Translations under genes and position numbers: made by a program
The notes under the pieces: model-generated
What the model was told of the DNA's origin: nothing
Seen by the model: only the letters and a program-made list of their open reading frames with translations
The model's database searches: none
Shown: in pieces, positions 1-7,900 of the stretch
How positions within the stretch are numbered: position 1 is the stretch's first letter
Layout: every line of letters starts with the position of its first letter
Assembly (NCBI GenBank): GCA_910584965.1
Contig: CAJUDZ010000015.1
Span: forward strand, 1-17,292
From: an uncultured Lachnospiraceae bacterium
GTDB lineage: Bacteria > Bacillota > Clostridia > Lachnospirales > Lachnospiraceae
Direction: 5' to 3'
DNA: 17,292 bases

Positions 1-268
1 GAGGATACAGAGCGTAGTTCTGGAATACCATCGCGATATCTCTGTCCTTAGGCTCAACATCATTAACGACTCTGTCGCCAATTTTCAGTTCACCGGAAGA
101 GATATCTTCCAGACCTGCGATCATACGAAGTGTTGTAGATTTACCACAACCTGAAGGTCCTACGAAAATAATAAACTCCTGGTCTGCAATTTCAAGATTG
201 AAATCTTTTACTGCTTCGAATCCGTTAGGATATACCTTGCAGACATTTTTTAATGATAAACTTGCCAT
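1..268 (-). CDS. Sugar ABC transporter ATP-binding protein, MsmX/UgpC type (5' part only)
   Basis: The minus strand reads 89 codons from ATG at 268 and runs off the left edge, so only the N-terminal quarter of a roughly 365-residue family is present. It begins MASLSLKNVCKVYPNG. Walker A, GPSGCGKST, is at residues 37-45, and the Q-loop stretch FQNYALYP ends the visible part. These match the ATPase that energises carbohydrate importers of the MalK/UgpC/MsmX family; in Firmicutes such an ATPase often serves several sugar permeases. An AGGAGG ribosome binding site lies just upstream of the ATG, and a promoter is visible further up. The gene seems to be transcribed alone, because 243 bases separate it from the cyclase gene before it. 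The specific sugar cannot be read from this fragment, and the regulatory C-terminal domain is outside the window. Confidence 0.93.
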   Translation of the reverse strand, partial: MASLSLKNVCKVYPNGFEAVKDFNLEIADQEFIIFVGPSGCGKSTTLRMIAGLEDISSGELKIGDRVVNDVEPKDRDIAMVFQNYALYP

Positions 269-339
269 GTGCTTGCGCCTCCTAATAATTTTTCATTTCT
301 TTTATTCAAGATCATCTGTTGATAATCAAGTCTGACATT

Positions 340-368
340 ATTATAACGAACCTGTATCATCTTTTCCA
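340..368 (-). promoter_or_regulatory. Promoter of the ABC ATPase gene
   Basis: On the minus strand a TGGAAA -35 element (363-368) is followed by exactly 17 bases and a perfect TATAAT -10 element (340-345). It faces the ATPase gene and would give a leader of about 65 bases before the AGGAGG site. The -35 matches the sigma-A consensus at four of six positions. The rest of 269-511 is AT-rich; no gene and no clear terminator for the cyclase gene were seen there. Confidence 0.55.
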
Positions 369-511
369 TACCACTATTTCACAAAGATTTCTTATTCCAT
401 TGTCGAATTTGTTTATTTTCATTGCGCAGTTTTCTTTTTTCTGACAAGTTGACTAATATTTATCCGTTTTCTTGTACACATTGCCAAAAGGTATCTGCCA
501 GACAGCATTAT

Positions 512-1993
512 TTATTTTTCTTCGGACCAGGAATCATTATAGAAAGCAAGCTGGTTTTTTCCGCGTTTTTTTGCTTTGTAGAGCGCCTTATCGGCCGCTT
601 TGTACAAACTGTCAAAATCCTCTCCCTCTTCTGGGAAAATCGCCACGCCGATGCTTGCCGTCGCAGAATATTTCGTATATTCGCCCGTCTTAAAATCGTG
701 GAAGAAATTTTCTACTTTTTTCGCTTCCTTTTTAACCGTTTCATCCGTCACGATATTTTTCAGAAAGATAAAAAATTCATCGCCGCCCACCCGGCCGATA
801 ATATCGGAAGCACGGAAAATAGAACCGATCTGCTGTCCGAAGGAACGAAGCACCTCATCTCCAAAAGCATGTCCCATCGTGTCGTTAATCTTTTTAAAAT
901 TATCGATATCGACGATAAACATCATGGCCCGGCTCTTGGAATTCTTCGCTATGTACTCTTTGATTTTTCGTTCCGTTGCCAGTTTATTGTTCAGCCCGGT
1001 CAAAAGATCCGTATCGGCCTTTACTTCCAACTGTTCCTGTTTTTTATAGTTGATTACCTTTCCTGCTATATTGATACCCACAATCAGGCAGATAAATACA
1101 AGCGTGACTACGACGAGCTGAATCATCATCGTTCTGACGTCCCCCCACTGTTTATCCATCTGCTTATCCACAAAGTTCTGGGGAATCCCCGTGATGATCG
1201 TCCAGTTATTGACGCCGATCGGGACGTGAACCAGCGATGTCTCCAGATCGTTCACCATGACGGACGCAATGGAGCTCACGCGGTTTGCAATACGGTTCTT
1301 CATCTTTTTGACAACTTCATCATTTCCGCCCTGAAGCACATCATACAGATTTTCGCCTCGTTTCCATTCATTTCCCGTGCCGGAAACGATTAAAAACGTG
1401 CCCGTTTCATCAATCAGCGCCACCGTAGTCCAGGATACAAAATCATTTTTCTTTACAACCGTTTCAAAATTGTTGAGCGGATAAAACAGGAGCAGGTGCC
1501 CGATGCCTTCTTCCTGATCGATGGGAATGCTCGTTACAATGGCACTCTTCCCATCGATGCCGTCATCTGCAATAAAAAAGTACTGCGGTTCTCTGGCGCT
1601 GTCCACTTCTTCAAAATAATCCCTTTCCGCAATGGAAATTTTTTCCCCGGTATCGTCAACGCCCTTTCCGCTGCTGTCAACAATAAAGACCGCATAGGCG
1701 CCCGAATACTTTGCCGCCAGCCTCGCCATTTTCACCGCATATACGGACTCTAATGAAGTATTATCGCCAAGCAGTTCCGCGACCGGTTCCCCGATCGTTA
1801 CAAGCAGAGTCAGCTGCTCTTTAAATTTATTTGCACAGGTCTCCGCAGTTGCCGTCATATTTCTGGTAACGGCATCGTTCGCACTTAACTTACTCTTCGT
1901 CGTAAAGTTAAAAAGCATAATAATAATTACCATGGCAAGAATGCCGGACGGAACAAGCCACTGAACCGCAATCGACCTTGTCTTATCTTCCAT
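512..1993 (-). CDS. Membrane diguanylate cyclase with an extracytoplasmic Cache-like sensor
   Basis: This 493-residue protein would make cyclic di-GMP from two GTP. Order of parts: a first membrane helix near residues 13-32, an extracytoplasmic region of about 250 residues that looks like a double Cache sensor, a second helix near 291-312, and a GGDEF domain from about 325 to the end. The active-site GGDEF is intact at 403-407. The RxxD inhibitory site (RASD, 394-397) sits exactly five residues before it, so the enzyme should be active and product-inhibited. The YesL gene upstream overlaps its start, which points to translational coupling. In-frame ATGs at 2005, 1996 and 1993 compete; GAGGAG is best placed for 1993, but 2005 is possible. 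The ligand sensed is unknown. Family call is strong; start choice is moderate. Confidence 0.9.
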   Translation of the reverse strand: MEDKTRSIAVQWLVPSGILAMVIIIMLFNFTTKSKLSANDAVTRNMTATAETCANKFKEQLTLLVTIGEPVAELLGDNTSLESVYAVKMARLAAKYSGAYAVFIVDSSGKGVDDTGEKISIAERDYFEEVDSAREPQYFFIADDGIDGKSAIVTSIPIDQEEGIGHLLLFYPLNNFETVVKKNDFVSWTTVALIDETGTFLIVSGTGNEWKRGENLYDVLQGGNDEVVKKMKNRIANRVSSIASVMVNDLETSLVHVPIGVNNWTIITGIPQNFVDKQMDKQWGDVRTMMIQLVVVTLVFICLIVGINIAGKVINYKKQEQLEVKADTDLLTGLNNKLATERKIKEYIAKNSKSRAMMFIVDIDNFKKINDTMGHAFGDEVLRSFGQQIGSIFRASDIIGRVGGDEFFIFLKNIVTDETVKKEAKKVENFFHDFKTGEYTKYSATASIGVAIFPEEGEDFDSLYKAADKALYKAKKRGKNQLAFYNDSWSEEK

Positions 1994-2669
1994 CATTCTC
2001 CTCATTTCCCTCTTCCGTCACAACAGAAAATTCCTCGTCAGAAACGATTTCCGGCGCCTCCGGCTCATACTTCTTGAAAATACCGCTGTATAAGCATGCC
2101 GATGCGTATGCCGGTGCCGAAATCCCGAATATAATAACAAAAATACCGGCGTACGGCCAAAAATACCAGATTACCGTCGGAAGCGCCATCAGCGCAACCA
2201 TCAGAATTGTTTTGGGCAGATTTAAAATTGCCATGCAGAAAGCATTTTTAACCGTATTTTTTATTGTGTTATCGAAACGCGACAGCACCGGAAATACATA
2301 AACCGCCACCATCAGCAGTACAATCGCAAGCGCAAGAATCGCAATGACCAAAGCTGTCGGAAACTTCACGCCGGAATAGGTGAAAATCATGAAATCCCCT
2401 ACATATACGGCTATGATCAGGAGCATAATCAGCCACAGAATCGTAGCCTGCCTGAAATTCTGCTTAAAGGATTTGAAAAAACCTTTCACAAGATATCCTT
2501 CTTCTCCACGCACGATTTTCAGGAGCACATAGTGCATACCCGTGCATGCCGCGCCGACCGTAATAACCGGAATACAGCACAGTATCATTAAAAAGTTCAG
2601 TATCATCAGATCCGCAACCCGGTTCAGAACACGCATAAACGGACTGTCCAAATCAAATATTTTACTCAT
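1983..2669 (-). CDS. YesL-like (DUF624) integral membrane protein
   Basis: A 228-residue membrane protein of the DUF624/YesL family. It starts MSKIFDLDSPFMRVLNRVAD, the usual family opening, and has about five hydrophobic helices (roughly residues 19-41, 75-97, 102-124, 145-165 and 170-190) and an acidic C-terminal tail. YesL relatives are often found beside carbohydrate ABC transporters; their biochemical role is not established. The ATG at 2669 is chosen because AGAGGT precedes it at good spacing and the family begins there, although the frame is open back to 2705. Its last codons overlap the start of the diguanylate cyclase gene, so the two are very likely one transcript. Whether it partners with the sugar ATPase beyond the cyclase gene or with c-di-GMP signalling is inference. 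Confidence 0.85.
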   Translation of the reverse strand: MSKIFDLDSPFMRVLNRVADLMILNFLMILCCIPVITVGAACTGMHYVLLKIVRGEEGYLVKGFFKSFKQNFRQATILWLIMLLIIAVYVGDFMIFTYSGVKFPTALVIAILALAIVLLMVAVYVFPVLSRFDNTIKNTVKNAFCMAILNLPKTILMVALMALPTVIWYFWPYAGIFVIIFGISAPAYASACLYSGIFKKYEPEAPEIVSDEEFSVVTEEGNEENDGR

Positions 2670-2710
2670 AAGTACCTCTTTTCCTGTTTCGTATCTGTTC
2701 AGCACCTATT

Positions 2711-2716
2711 ATTATA
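2711..2716 (-). promoter_or_regulatory. Probable -10 element for the YesL-cyclase operon
   Basis: A perfect TATAAT on the minus strand lies 42 bases upstream of the YesL start codon. No good -35 hexamer is seen at 16-18 bases from it, so the promoter is only partly supported. It lies just downstream (in the direction of transcription) of the AT-rich inverted repeat at 2748-2773. Confidence 0.4.
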
Positions 2717-2747
2717 GTACATAATTGCCCAAAAAGACCAGTCAGTT

Positions 2748-2773
2748 TGACAAAATTTTATAAAAATTTATCA
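2748..2773. repeat. AT-rich near-perfect inverted repeat between the HD-GYP gene and the YesL promoter
   Basis: Two 13-base arms, TGACAAAATTTTA and TAAAAATTTATCA, abut with no loop and match as an inverted repeat at 11 of 13 positions. The element starts ten bases after the HD-GYP stop codon and lies some 30 bases upstream of a TATAAT. It could be an operator, or a weak AT-rich transcription end for the HD-GYP gene; the sequence does not decide. Confidence 0.4.
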
Positions 2774-2783
2774 TATTCTTTTT

Positions 2784-4040
2784 TTACATCTTAAAACGTT
2801 TGCTTACAAGCGCATACTGAGAATTCAGCATCTGGTACATCTTCATGACTTCCGCCGATTCCGTTTCCACGCTCTGCATAATATCGTCAAAAAAGTTAAT
2901 GAATATGCTGACAATCTGTCTGTCCATCCGGCCCATCGACGCTTCTTCATTCAATTCTTCGATGATCTTTTCTTTCCCCAGAGGTTTCCTGTAAGGCCGT
3001 TCGCCCGTCATCCCGGTAACGGAATCCGCGACCTGGAGCACTTTCTGCTCCTGCACCATCTGCTGGGCCCTCAGCCTCCTCGGATACCCGCTGCCGTCGC
3101 CTCTTTCATGATGTCCGAGCACAATGGAAAGCACATCCTCACGCAGCATATTGCCCAGAACTTTCTCCGCGGCATTCACATGCAGCCTGATTTTTTTGAT
3201 TTCCTCCGAATTCAGTTTTCTTGGCGCGTCCGTAATCTCCTTCGGAATCATCAGCATACCGATATCATGAAGCAGGGCGCCGTAATAAAGCCTTTCCTTC
3301 GTGTCCTCCGTCATCATCAGTCTGCCTGCCAGCTTGTCACAGATATGTATCGTCGTAATGGAATCGACCACGGACTGTTCATTCCGAAAGCCGGTGCAGT
3401 ACATGAGCATTTCCAGAAACTTCTTTTTACCCTCGTTGGAAAAAATCATATAATCGATAATTCCTTCCAGCTCTTCTTTATAATCGCCCGTTTTCAGTTT
3501 CGTGAATATATCGTGTTTTTTAGCGACCTCATAAAACCGGTTCAGCCCTTCCTCGGAAAGCCTTGTTCCTGCCTGTTTATGAAACATCTGCATATTAAAC
3601 TGACTTCCCATCGCCGAAAAATAAATATCCATTTTTTCCGCAATGTTAATATATGCCGCAACATCCTTATATTCATAATCCATTTTCCGAAGCTGTTCAT
3701 AATCCATATGGTGATACATGATGACTTTCGCCAGCTCTTCCACCGGAGACAGATACTTAAAGAAAAGATATCCGTAAATCGTATGCGCCCTGCTGTCTCT
3801 GGACTCATACCGCAGCATATCGTTTAAAACGCCTGCTTCCGTCTTATATGCGCCGATATCATGAAGCGTCGCAACCATAACAATATCTGCCAGTTCGAAC
3901 TCTTCATAAATACCTTTATCCTCAAGCATCTTATAAACCATATAGGCTACTCTTGAGCCATGTTCCATCAGCCTCGGATGAATCAGTCTCAAAGTATTCC
4001 TCATCAACACAAAAATATCCCTGCTCTTAATATACTCCAT
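2784..4040 (-). CDS. Tandem HD domain / HD-GYP protein, probable c-di-GMP phosphodiesterase
   Basis: A soluble 418-residue protein with no membrane helix and two HD-type domains. The N-terminal one carries H27, HD at 60-61, H86 and HH at 110-111 but no GYP. The C-terminal one is a true HD-GYP: HD at 258-259, H287, HH at 310-311, then a DGSGYP block with GYP at 318-320, and D339. HD-GYP enzymes hydrolyse c-di-GMP through a two- or three-metal site made by these His and Asp residues. Oddly, the usual HDIGK reads HDIGM here, so the conserved lysine is missing; activity is therefore less certain. The ATG at 4040 is preceded by AAGGA at good spacing; an upstream extension to 4088 would overlap the acetyltransferase gene. 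Probably cotranscribed with that gene, 37 bases upstream. It stands opposite in function to the diguanylate cyclase two genes downstream. Confidence 0.87.
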   Translation of the reverse strand: MEYIKSRDIFVLMRNTLRLIHPRLMEHGSRVAYMVYKMLEDKGIYEEFELADIVMVATLHDIGAYKTEAGVLNDMLRYESRDSRAHTIYGYLFFKYLSPVEELAKVIMYHHMDYEQLRKMDYEYKDVAAYINIAEKMDIYFSAMGSQFNMQMFHKQAGTRLSEEGLNRFYEVAKKHDIFTKLKTGDYKEELEGIIDYMIFSNEGKKKFLEMLMYCTGFRNEQSVVDSITTIHICDKLAGRLMMTEDTKERLYYGALLHDIGMLMIPKEITDAPRKLNSEEIKKIRLHVNAAEKVLGNMLREDVLSIVLGHHERGDGSGYPRRLRAQQMVQEQKVLQVADSVTGMTGERPYRKPLGKEKIIEELNEEASMGRMDRQIVSIFINFFDDIMQSVETESAEVMKMYQMLNSQYALVSKRFKM

Positions 4041-4077
4041 GATATTCCATCCTTTTCTTATATTCCGTCTCCAAAAC

Positions 4078-4554
4078 CTACAGAACAAATTCCATCGGCG
4101 TGTACTTAATACCGTCCCGCTCCTCTTCCGGCCTCAGATCCGTAAACCCCAGTTTATGATAAAATGCAACTCCGTAAGGAGCCGCATTCACCGTTACTTT
4201 GCCAATGCCTGCTTCCGAAAGCAGATATTCCCTGATATATTCGATAAGCGCCCGGCCGATTCCCCGTCTGTGATATTTCTCGTCCACAAAAAGCAGGGAG
4301 ATATGGGAAGCATTCCGCAGCGTGATCATGCCGACAATCCTATTTTTGTCAAGTGCGACAAACATCTGGTAAACGCCCATAAGAAACATTCTGTGCAGCG
4401 TCGTATCCGTGATAAAATCCTCGAAATTTCTGATGCCTTCATCCGTATAGATATCCGCCTCAAACTGCATAAATGTTTTCCACGCCAATGTCATTGCGTC
4501 GTCCCACTCGTCCCGGTATGCGCTCCTGATCTGATATGGAATCTGTGGTGCCAT
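4078..4554 (-). CDS. GNAT-family N-acetyltransferase
   Basis: A 158-residue protein of the Gcn5-related acetyltransferase superfamily, transferring acetyl from acetyl-CoA to an amine. The acetyl-CoA pyrophosphate-binding motif A, RRGIGRA, is at residues 96-102, preceded by the strand SLLFVDEKYH. The later stretch NAAPYGVAFYHKLGF (123-137) is the typical C-terminal motif with the tyrosine that protonates CoA. Length is normal for a single-domain member. AAGGGAGAG precedes the ATG. The gene lies 26 bases after the D-lactate dehydrogenase stop and 37 bases before the HD-GYP start, so the three probably form one operon. The substrate cannot be inferred. Confidence 0.9.
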   Translation of the reverse strand: MAPQIPYQIRSAYRDEWDDAMTLAWKTFMQFEADIYTDEGIRNFEDFITDTTLHRMFLMGVYQMFVALDKNRIVGMITLRNASHISLLFVDEKYHRRGIGRALIEYIREYLLSEAGIGKVTVNAAPYGVAFYHKLGFTDLRPEEERDGIKYTPMEFVL

Positions 4555-4580
4555 ACTCTCCCTTCTTTCTGTATTCTATT

Positions 4581-5564
4581 TTAACGTATTTCAGTGCGAT
4601 TTACAAGCGGCAGTCCATTTTCCAGCGCATAAGCATTTTCCAGCGTTTCCACGGCGATTGCCTGCATGGCTTCCTTTGTGAAAAAGCCCATATGCGAAGT
4701 AATCAGCACATTGGGGAAAGTCAGCAGTCTGGCCAGTTTTTCGTCATGGATGATTTCGTTAGACCGGTCCTCATAAAATATACCTTCCTCTTCCTCATAA
4801 ACATCCAGCCCTACTCCGCCGAATTTTCCTTCTACCAGCCCGTCAATCAGCGCATCCGTATCGATCAGGCTTCCGCGCGACGTATTGATCAGATAAACGC
4901 CCTTTTTCATTCTGGCAATGGAATCGGCATTGATAATATGCTTTGTCCCGGAAGTCAGCGGACAATGCAGCGAGATCACATCGGATTTTCCAAAAAGCTC
5001 CTCCGGCTCCACATAATCCACATCCAGCTTCGTGTTCGGATAAGGGTCATAGGCCAGCACCTGCATGCCGAAGCCGTTGCAGAGCCTGATCATCGCCTGT
5101 CCGATCTTTCCGGTTCCGATGATGCCCGCCGTCTTATGGTACAAATCGACTCCCATCAGACCGTTCAGACTCATATTGAAATCCCTTGTTCTGCCATAGG
5201 CCCTGTGTATATGGCGGTTCACCGTCAAAAGCATTCCCATCGCAAATTCCGCCACACCTTCCGGAGAATAGCTTGGAACACGGAGAATTGTAATCTTATC
5301 TTCCGCCGCTTTCACATCCACATGGTTAAATCCGGCACTTCTGAGCAGAATTGCCTTTACTTTCATTTCATACAGCTTATCGATCATTTCCGCCGTGACA
5401 TAATCGTTTACAAAAATACAGACGGCATCATATCCTGCCGCAAGATAAATCGTCTCTTCCTGAAAGGGCACTTCATAAAAACGGATATCAAATCCATATT
5501 CTTTTCCCATTGGTTCGAACCAAAGTTTGTCATAAGGCTTCGTACTAAAAAATGCGATTTTCAT
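4581..5564 (-). CDS. ldhA: D-lactate dehydrogenase (D-2-hydroxyacid dehydrogenase family)
   Basis: A 327-residue cytosolic enzyme expected to reduce pyruvate to D-lactate with NADH, recycling NAD+ in fermentation. It opens MKIAFFSTKPYD, as many D-LDHs do. The nucleotide-binding glycine motif GTGKIG is at 150-155. The catalytic set R230, D254, E259 and H291 keeps the same spacing as R235/D259/E264/H296 of the Lactobacillus bulgaricus enzyme (constant offset of five), which favours D-LDH over other 2-hydroxyacid dehydrogenases. The start at 5564 is preceded by AGGAGA at an unusually long 12 bases; the frame is open to 5615, but that region is lysine-rich, lacks a site and does not resemble the family. 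It heads a likely operon with the acetyltransferase and HD-GYP genes. The symbol is by family; substrate range is not proven. Confidence 0.9.
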   Translation of the reverse strand: MKIAFFSTKPYDKLWFEPMGKEYGFDIRFYEVPFQEETIYLAAGYDAVCIFVNDYVTAEMIDKLYEMKVKAILLRSAGFNHVDVKAAEDKITILRVPSYSPEGVAEFAMGMLLTVNRHIHRAYGRTRDFNMSLNGLMGVDLYHKTAGIIGTGKIGQAMIRLCNGFGMQVLAYDPYPNTKLDVDYVEPEELFGKSDVISLHCPLTSGTKHIINADSIARMKKGVYLINTSRGSLIDTDALIDGLVEGKFGGVGLDVYEEEEGIFYEDRSNEIIHDEKLARLLTFPNVLITSHMGFFTKEAMQAIAVETLENAYALENGLPLVNRTEIR

Positions 5565-5624
5565 ATTGTCAGATCGTCTCCTTTTCTCTTTGTCATCTTT
5601 CTTCTTCATGAACATGATTCTGCT

Positions 5625-5659
5625 TTTATAAAATATAAATTTTTTATGAAATATAAATT
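5625..5659. repeat. Two AT-rich 17-base direct repeats upstream of the D-lactate dehydrogenase gene
   Basis: Plus-strand copies at 5625-5641 and 5643-5659 read TTTATAAAATATAAATT and TTTATGAAATATAAATT. They differ at one base and are offset by 18 bases. They lie about 60-95 bases upstream of the D-lactate dehydrogenase start, beside a TATAAT-like sequence. This is where a promoter or regulator site would be expected, but no -35/-10 pair could be assigned with confidence. Confidence 0.5.
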
Positions 5660-5700
5660 ATTATAAGCAGCGGAAGTTCTTTTCATTCCCGGAAAAATGA

Positions 5701-5733
5701 TTAAAACAAAAAACCGCCGCACGACAGCGGCGA
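5701..5733 (-). terminator. Rho-independent terminator of the hydrolase-DUF1002 operon
   Basis: A six-base-pair all-GC stem (CGCCGC at 5715-5720 with GCGGCG at 5727-5732, six-base loop) is followed on the minus strand by GGTTTTTTGTTTT. It lies about 55 bases after the DUF1002 stop codon, separating that operon from the D-lactate dehydrogenase gene. A shorter T-run on the plus side is unlikely to matter, as no plus-strand gene ends here. Confidence 0.88.
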
Positions 5734-5788
5734 TTTTTGAAATGCTTTAAACAATTATATTTTTCTGTAAATGATTTTAAGAATGATT

Positions 5789-6781
5789 TTAAGAAAAAAG
5801 ATTTTTAAAAAAGTCCGAAACGGAATCTGTCAGATTTTCGAAAAAACCTTTGAAAGCGGATGTCAGCGCGCTTTCGACCGCTTCATTGATTGCCTCGTTC
5901 GCGTTCTCAACAATGCTCAATCCATATTTTTCATACAGATTCTGCGCCTGCTCCAGAAGATAATCCGCATTCAACCCAAGAGAATCCAGTTTTTTAAGCA
6001 GTTCTATGATGCGCTGTTTATCCTCTTCGCCAAGACTGATGCCAAATGCTTCTTCCCCCTCCGCGATCGCCGCCCGGATGCTGCTTTCGTCTCCGATATC
6101 CAGCTCCCCGCTCGCAACCTTGCCCTTCAGCCATGCGATCAGCGCTTCCGCCTCGTCGGCGCCGGCTTCTCCCTGTATGCTTTCCGCGAGTTCTCCGGTC
6201 GTAATCAATTCATTCAGCGCCGTATCCAGAGACGCCTCTGACACCGTCTCGTCCGCCATCACTTCATAAGCTTTCAGAGCGCCGATCAGGCCGGCTGTTC
6301 CTGAAATCGGCGTCGGTCCCACAACCAGCACATCCGTGTCTTTCATCCCGGCTGTCAGCAGCGCGTTCCGGTACATGCCCGTCGTACAGTAATTAATATT
6401 CTGTGTCGTCACTTTTACGCCGCTTCCCTGCGCCGCTTTTGTAATCTTTACGCTGGAAAGCGATTTGCTGCCGATGACGGACGGGTCCATGTAAGCGTCC
6501 AGATACGCATGTTCCGTCTCATTCGTAATGGAAAGCACCGTGCAATTTGACAGTTCTTCCTCGGTCAGCCCCATCAGCCGCAGCACCTCGGCCCGCTGCT
6601 CCCCGGATAAATCCGCCCCCAGCACGACAACCGTATCTTTCGTCTCCGCCGCCTTTGCGGTGGCAGCCGTAATGCCTAAAATTTCCTCACTCCCTGTCAT
6701 TCCCGCAATACACGTCATAACGACCGGGACGAGGCACAAAAGCAGAAAAAACCGCGCCAGATTACCAATCCATTTCTTCAT
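5789..6781 (-). CDS. Secreted DUF1002 (YpuA-like) protein
   Basis: About 330 residues. The N-terminus is a signal peptide: MKKW, a hydrophobic core rich in Leu and Val, then an alanine-rich stretch ending AATAKAAET, suggesting export and possible cleavage near the AKA. The mature part begins with VVVLGADLSGEQR and contains TNETEHAYLDAY and VVVGPTPISGTAGLIGALKAYE, hallmarks of DUF1002 as in Bacillus YpuA. The second half is acidic and helical and ends in an amphipathic Phe-rich tail (FKGFFENL...FFKNLFS). The function of DUF1002 is unknown. The ATG at 6781 gives the cleaner signal peptide; a GTG at 6805 in the same frame is an alternative, and neither has a strong binding site. Only 24-48 bases separate it from the hydrolase gene, so translation is probably coupled. 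A strong terminator follows. Confidence 0.82.
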   Translation of the reverse strand: MKKWIGNLARFFLLLCLVPVVMTCIAGMTGSEEILGITAATAKAAETKDTVVVLGADLSGEQRAEVLRLMGLTEEELSNCTVLSITNETEHAYLDAYMDPSVIGSKSLSSVKITKAAQGSGVKVTTQNINYCTTGMYRNALLTAGMKDTDVLVVGPTPISGTAGLIGALKAYEVMADETVSEASLDTALNELITTGELAESIQGEAGADEAEALIAWLKGKVASGELDIGDESSIRAAIAEGEEAFGISLGEEDKQRIIELLKKLDSLGLNADYLLEQAQNLYEKYGLSIVENANEAINEAVESALTSAFKGFFENLTDSVSDFFKNLFS

Positions 6782-6829
6782 AAAATAAACCCATGCCTTT
6801 CTCACAGCCTGCTGCCTGACAGCCCGGTT

Positions 6830-7765
6830 TTACCCGATACGCTGCAATATCCACCGGTAAATTTCTCCGTATACCTGCTCTCTGTCCTCTTCATTCAACA
6901 GCTCATGGCGGTCTTTCTCATACAGCTTCATCTGCACGTTCTGCATGCCATGTTCCTGGTAAGAGCGGTATACCGTTTCCACGCTCTTCCCATAATTCCC
7001 AACCGGATCGTCCGCACCGGACAGGAGCAGTATCGGTAACTGCTTCGGCATTTTTTCTATTTTCGCCGTATCATAACAATTTTGAATCAGCCGGAACAAT
7101 GCCGCAAAACCATTCAATGTGAACGTAAAACCGCACATGGGATCCGCCAGATAGCGGTCCACATTTTCCGCATTCCGCGAGAGCCAGTCCGCACTCGTTC
7201 TGGCCGGAGCAAACCGGTCATTAAATCTGCCAAAGGATGCTTTGTCGATAAATTTTCCGATATGCCTGGGCCCCAAAAATAATGTTTGAACCGCCGTGAC
7301 CGTCCGTGCCGCAAGAAGCGTCAATTGCGACTGCATTCCCGTTCCGACGATCACCGCGCCGCCCACGCCGCTTCCGTAATGGAAAAGATAATTTCTGACG
7401 ATAAAAGAACCCATGCTGTGTCCCAGAATCAGATAAGGAACTCCCGGATATTGTTCCTGCATTATTTTTTTCAGACGGTGCTCATCCCGCACGAGAACGC
7501 CCGCAGCGTCTTCTTTACAGAAATAACCGTATACGCCGCCCTCGGACACGGATTTTCCATGCCCGAGATGATCATCGCCAACGACGAGAATCCCTTTTCC
7601 GGCCAGAAATTCCGCGAACTCGGCATAGCGTTCTATATGTTCCGCCATGCCGTGTACAATCTGGAAAATACAAACCGGTTTTTCCACCTCAGGAATCCAT
7701 CTGACCGCGTGAATCCTGCTTTCCCGGTCTCTGGAGTCAAAATAAAACTCTTCTTTCCGAATCAT
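6830..7765 (-). CDS. Alpha/beta hydrolase, monoacylglycerol lipase / lysophospholipase-like
   Basis: A 311-residue cytosolic serine hydrolase of the Hydrolase_4 type. The oxyanion region HGMAEH (38-43) is typical of monoglyceride lipases and lysophospholipases. The nucleophile elbow GHSMG (115-119) holds S117. The acid is probably D253 in SGADDPVGNYGK, and the base H287 in DRHELLNE. All three triad members are in the expected order, so the enzyme should be active on an ester, probably a lysolipid or monoacylglycerol; the real substrate is not visible. The ribosome binding site is weak (AAGAAAGG about 12 bases before the ATG). It follows metG by 135 bases with no convincing terminator between, so some read-through from metG is possible. 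It is the first gene of a pair with the DUF1002 gene. Confidence 0.87.
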   Translation of the reverse strand: MIRKEEFYFDSRDRESRIHAVRWIPEVEKPVCIFQIVHGMAEHIERYAEFAEFLAGKGILVVGDDHLGHGKSVSEGGVYGYFCKEDAAGVLVRDEHRLKKIMQEQYPGVPYLILGHSMGSFIVRNYLFHYGSGVGGAVIVGTGMQSQLTLLAARTVTAVQTLFLGPRHIGKFIDKASFGRFNDRFAPARTSADWLSRNAENVDRYLADPMCGFTFTLNGFAALFRLIQNCYDTAKIEKMPKQLPILLLSGADDPVGNYGKSVETVYRSYQEHGMQNVQMKLYEKDRHELLNEEDREQVYGEIYRWILQRIG

Positions 7766-7900
7766 ATTTATAATATGCCTTTCTTACGATTCATTTTCCT
7801 GATGAATCATTCGTTTATTTCATCATTGATTGACTGATTATTTCTTTCCTGGATTATTTCTTTTAGTTCTGTTTTCGCTTCCGCCGCCTGTTTCCGGTCC

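Noticed and set aside
422..1393. Long plus-strand reading frame of 323 codons
   Set aside because: It is antisense to the diguanylate cyclase, whose motifs are unmistakable; composition is unlike protein and there is no binding site.
4536..5666. Long plus-strand reading frame of 376 codons
   Set aside because: It is antisense to the D-lactate dehydrogenase gene, which has all catalytic residues.
7788..7808. Inverted repeat GATTCAT/ATGAATC between metG and the hydrolase as a terminator
   Set aside because: The seven-pair stem is AT-rich and no T-run follows on the minus strand.
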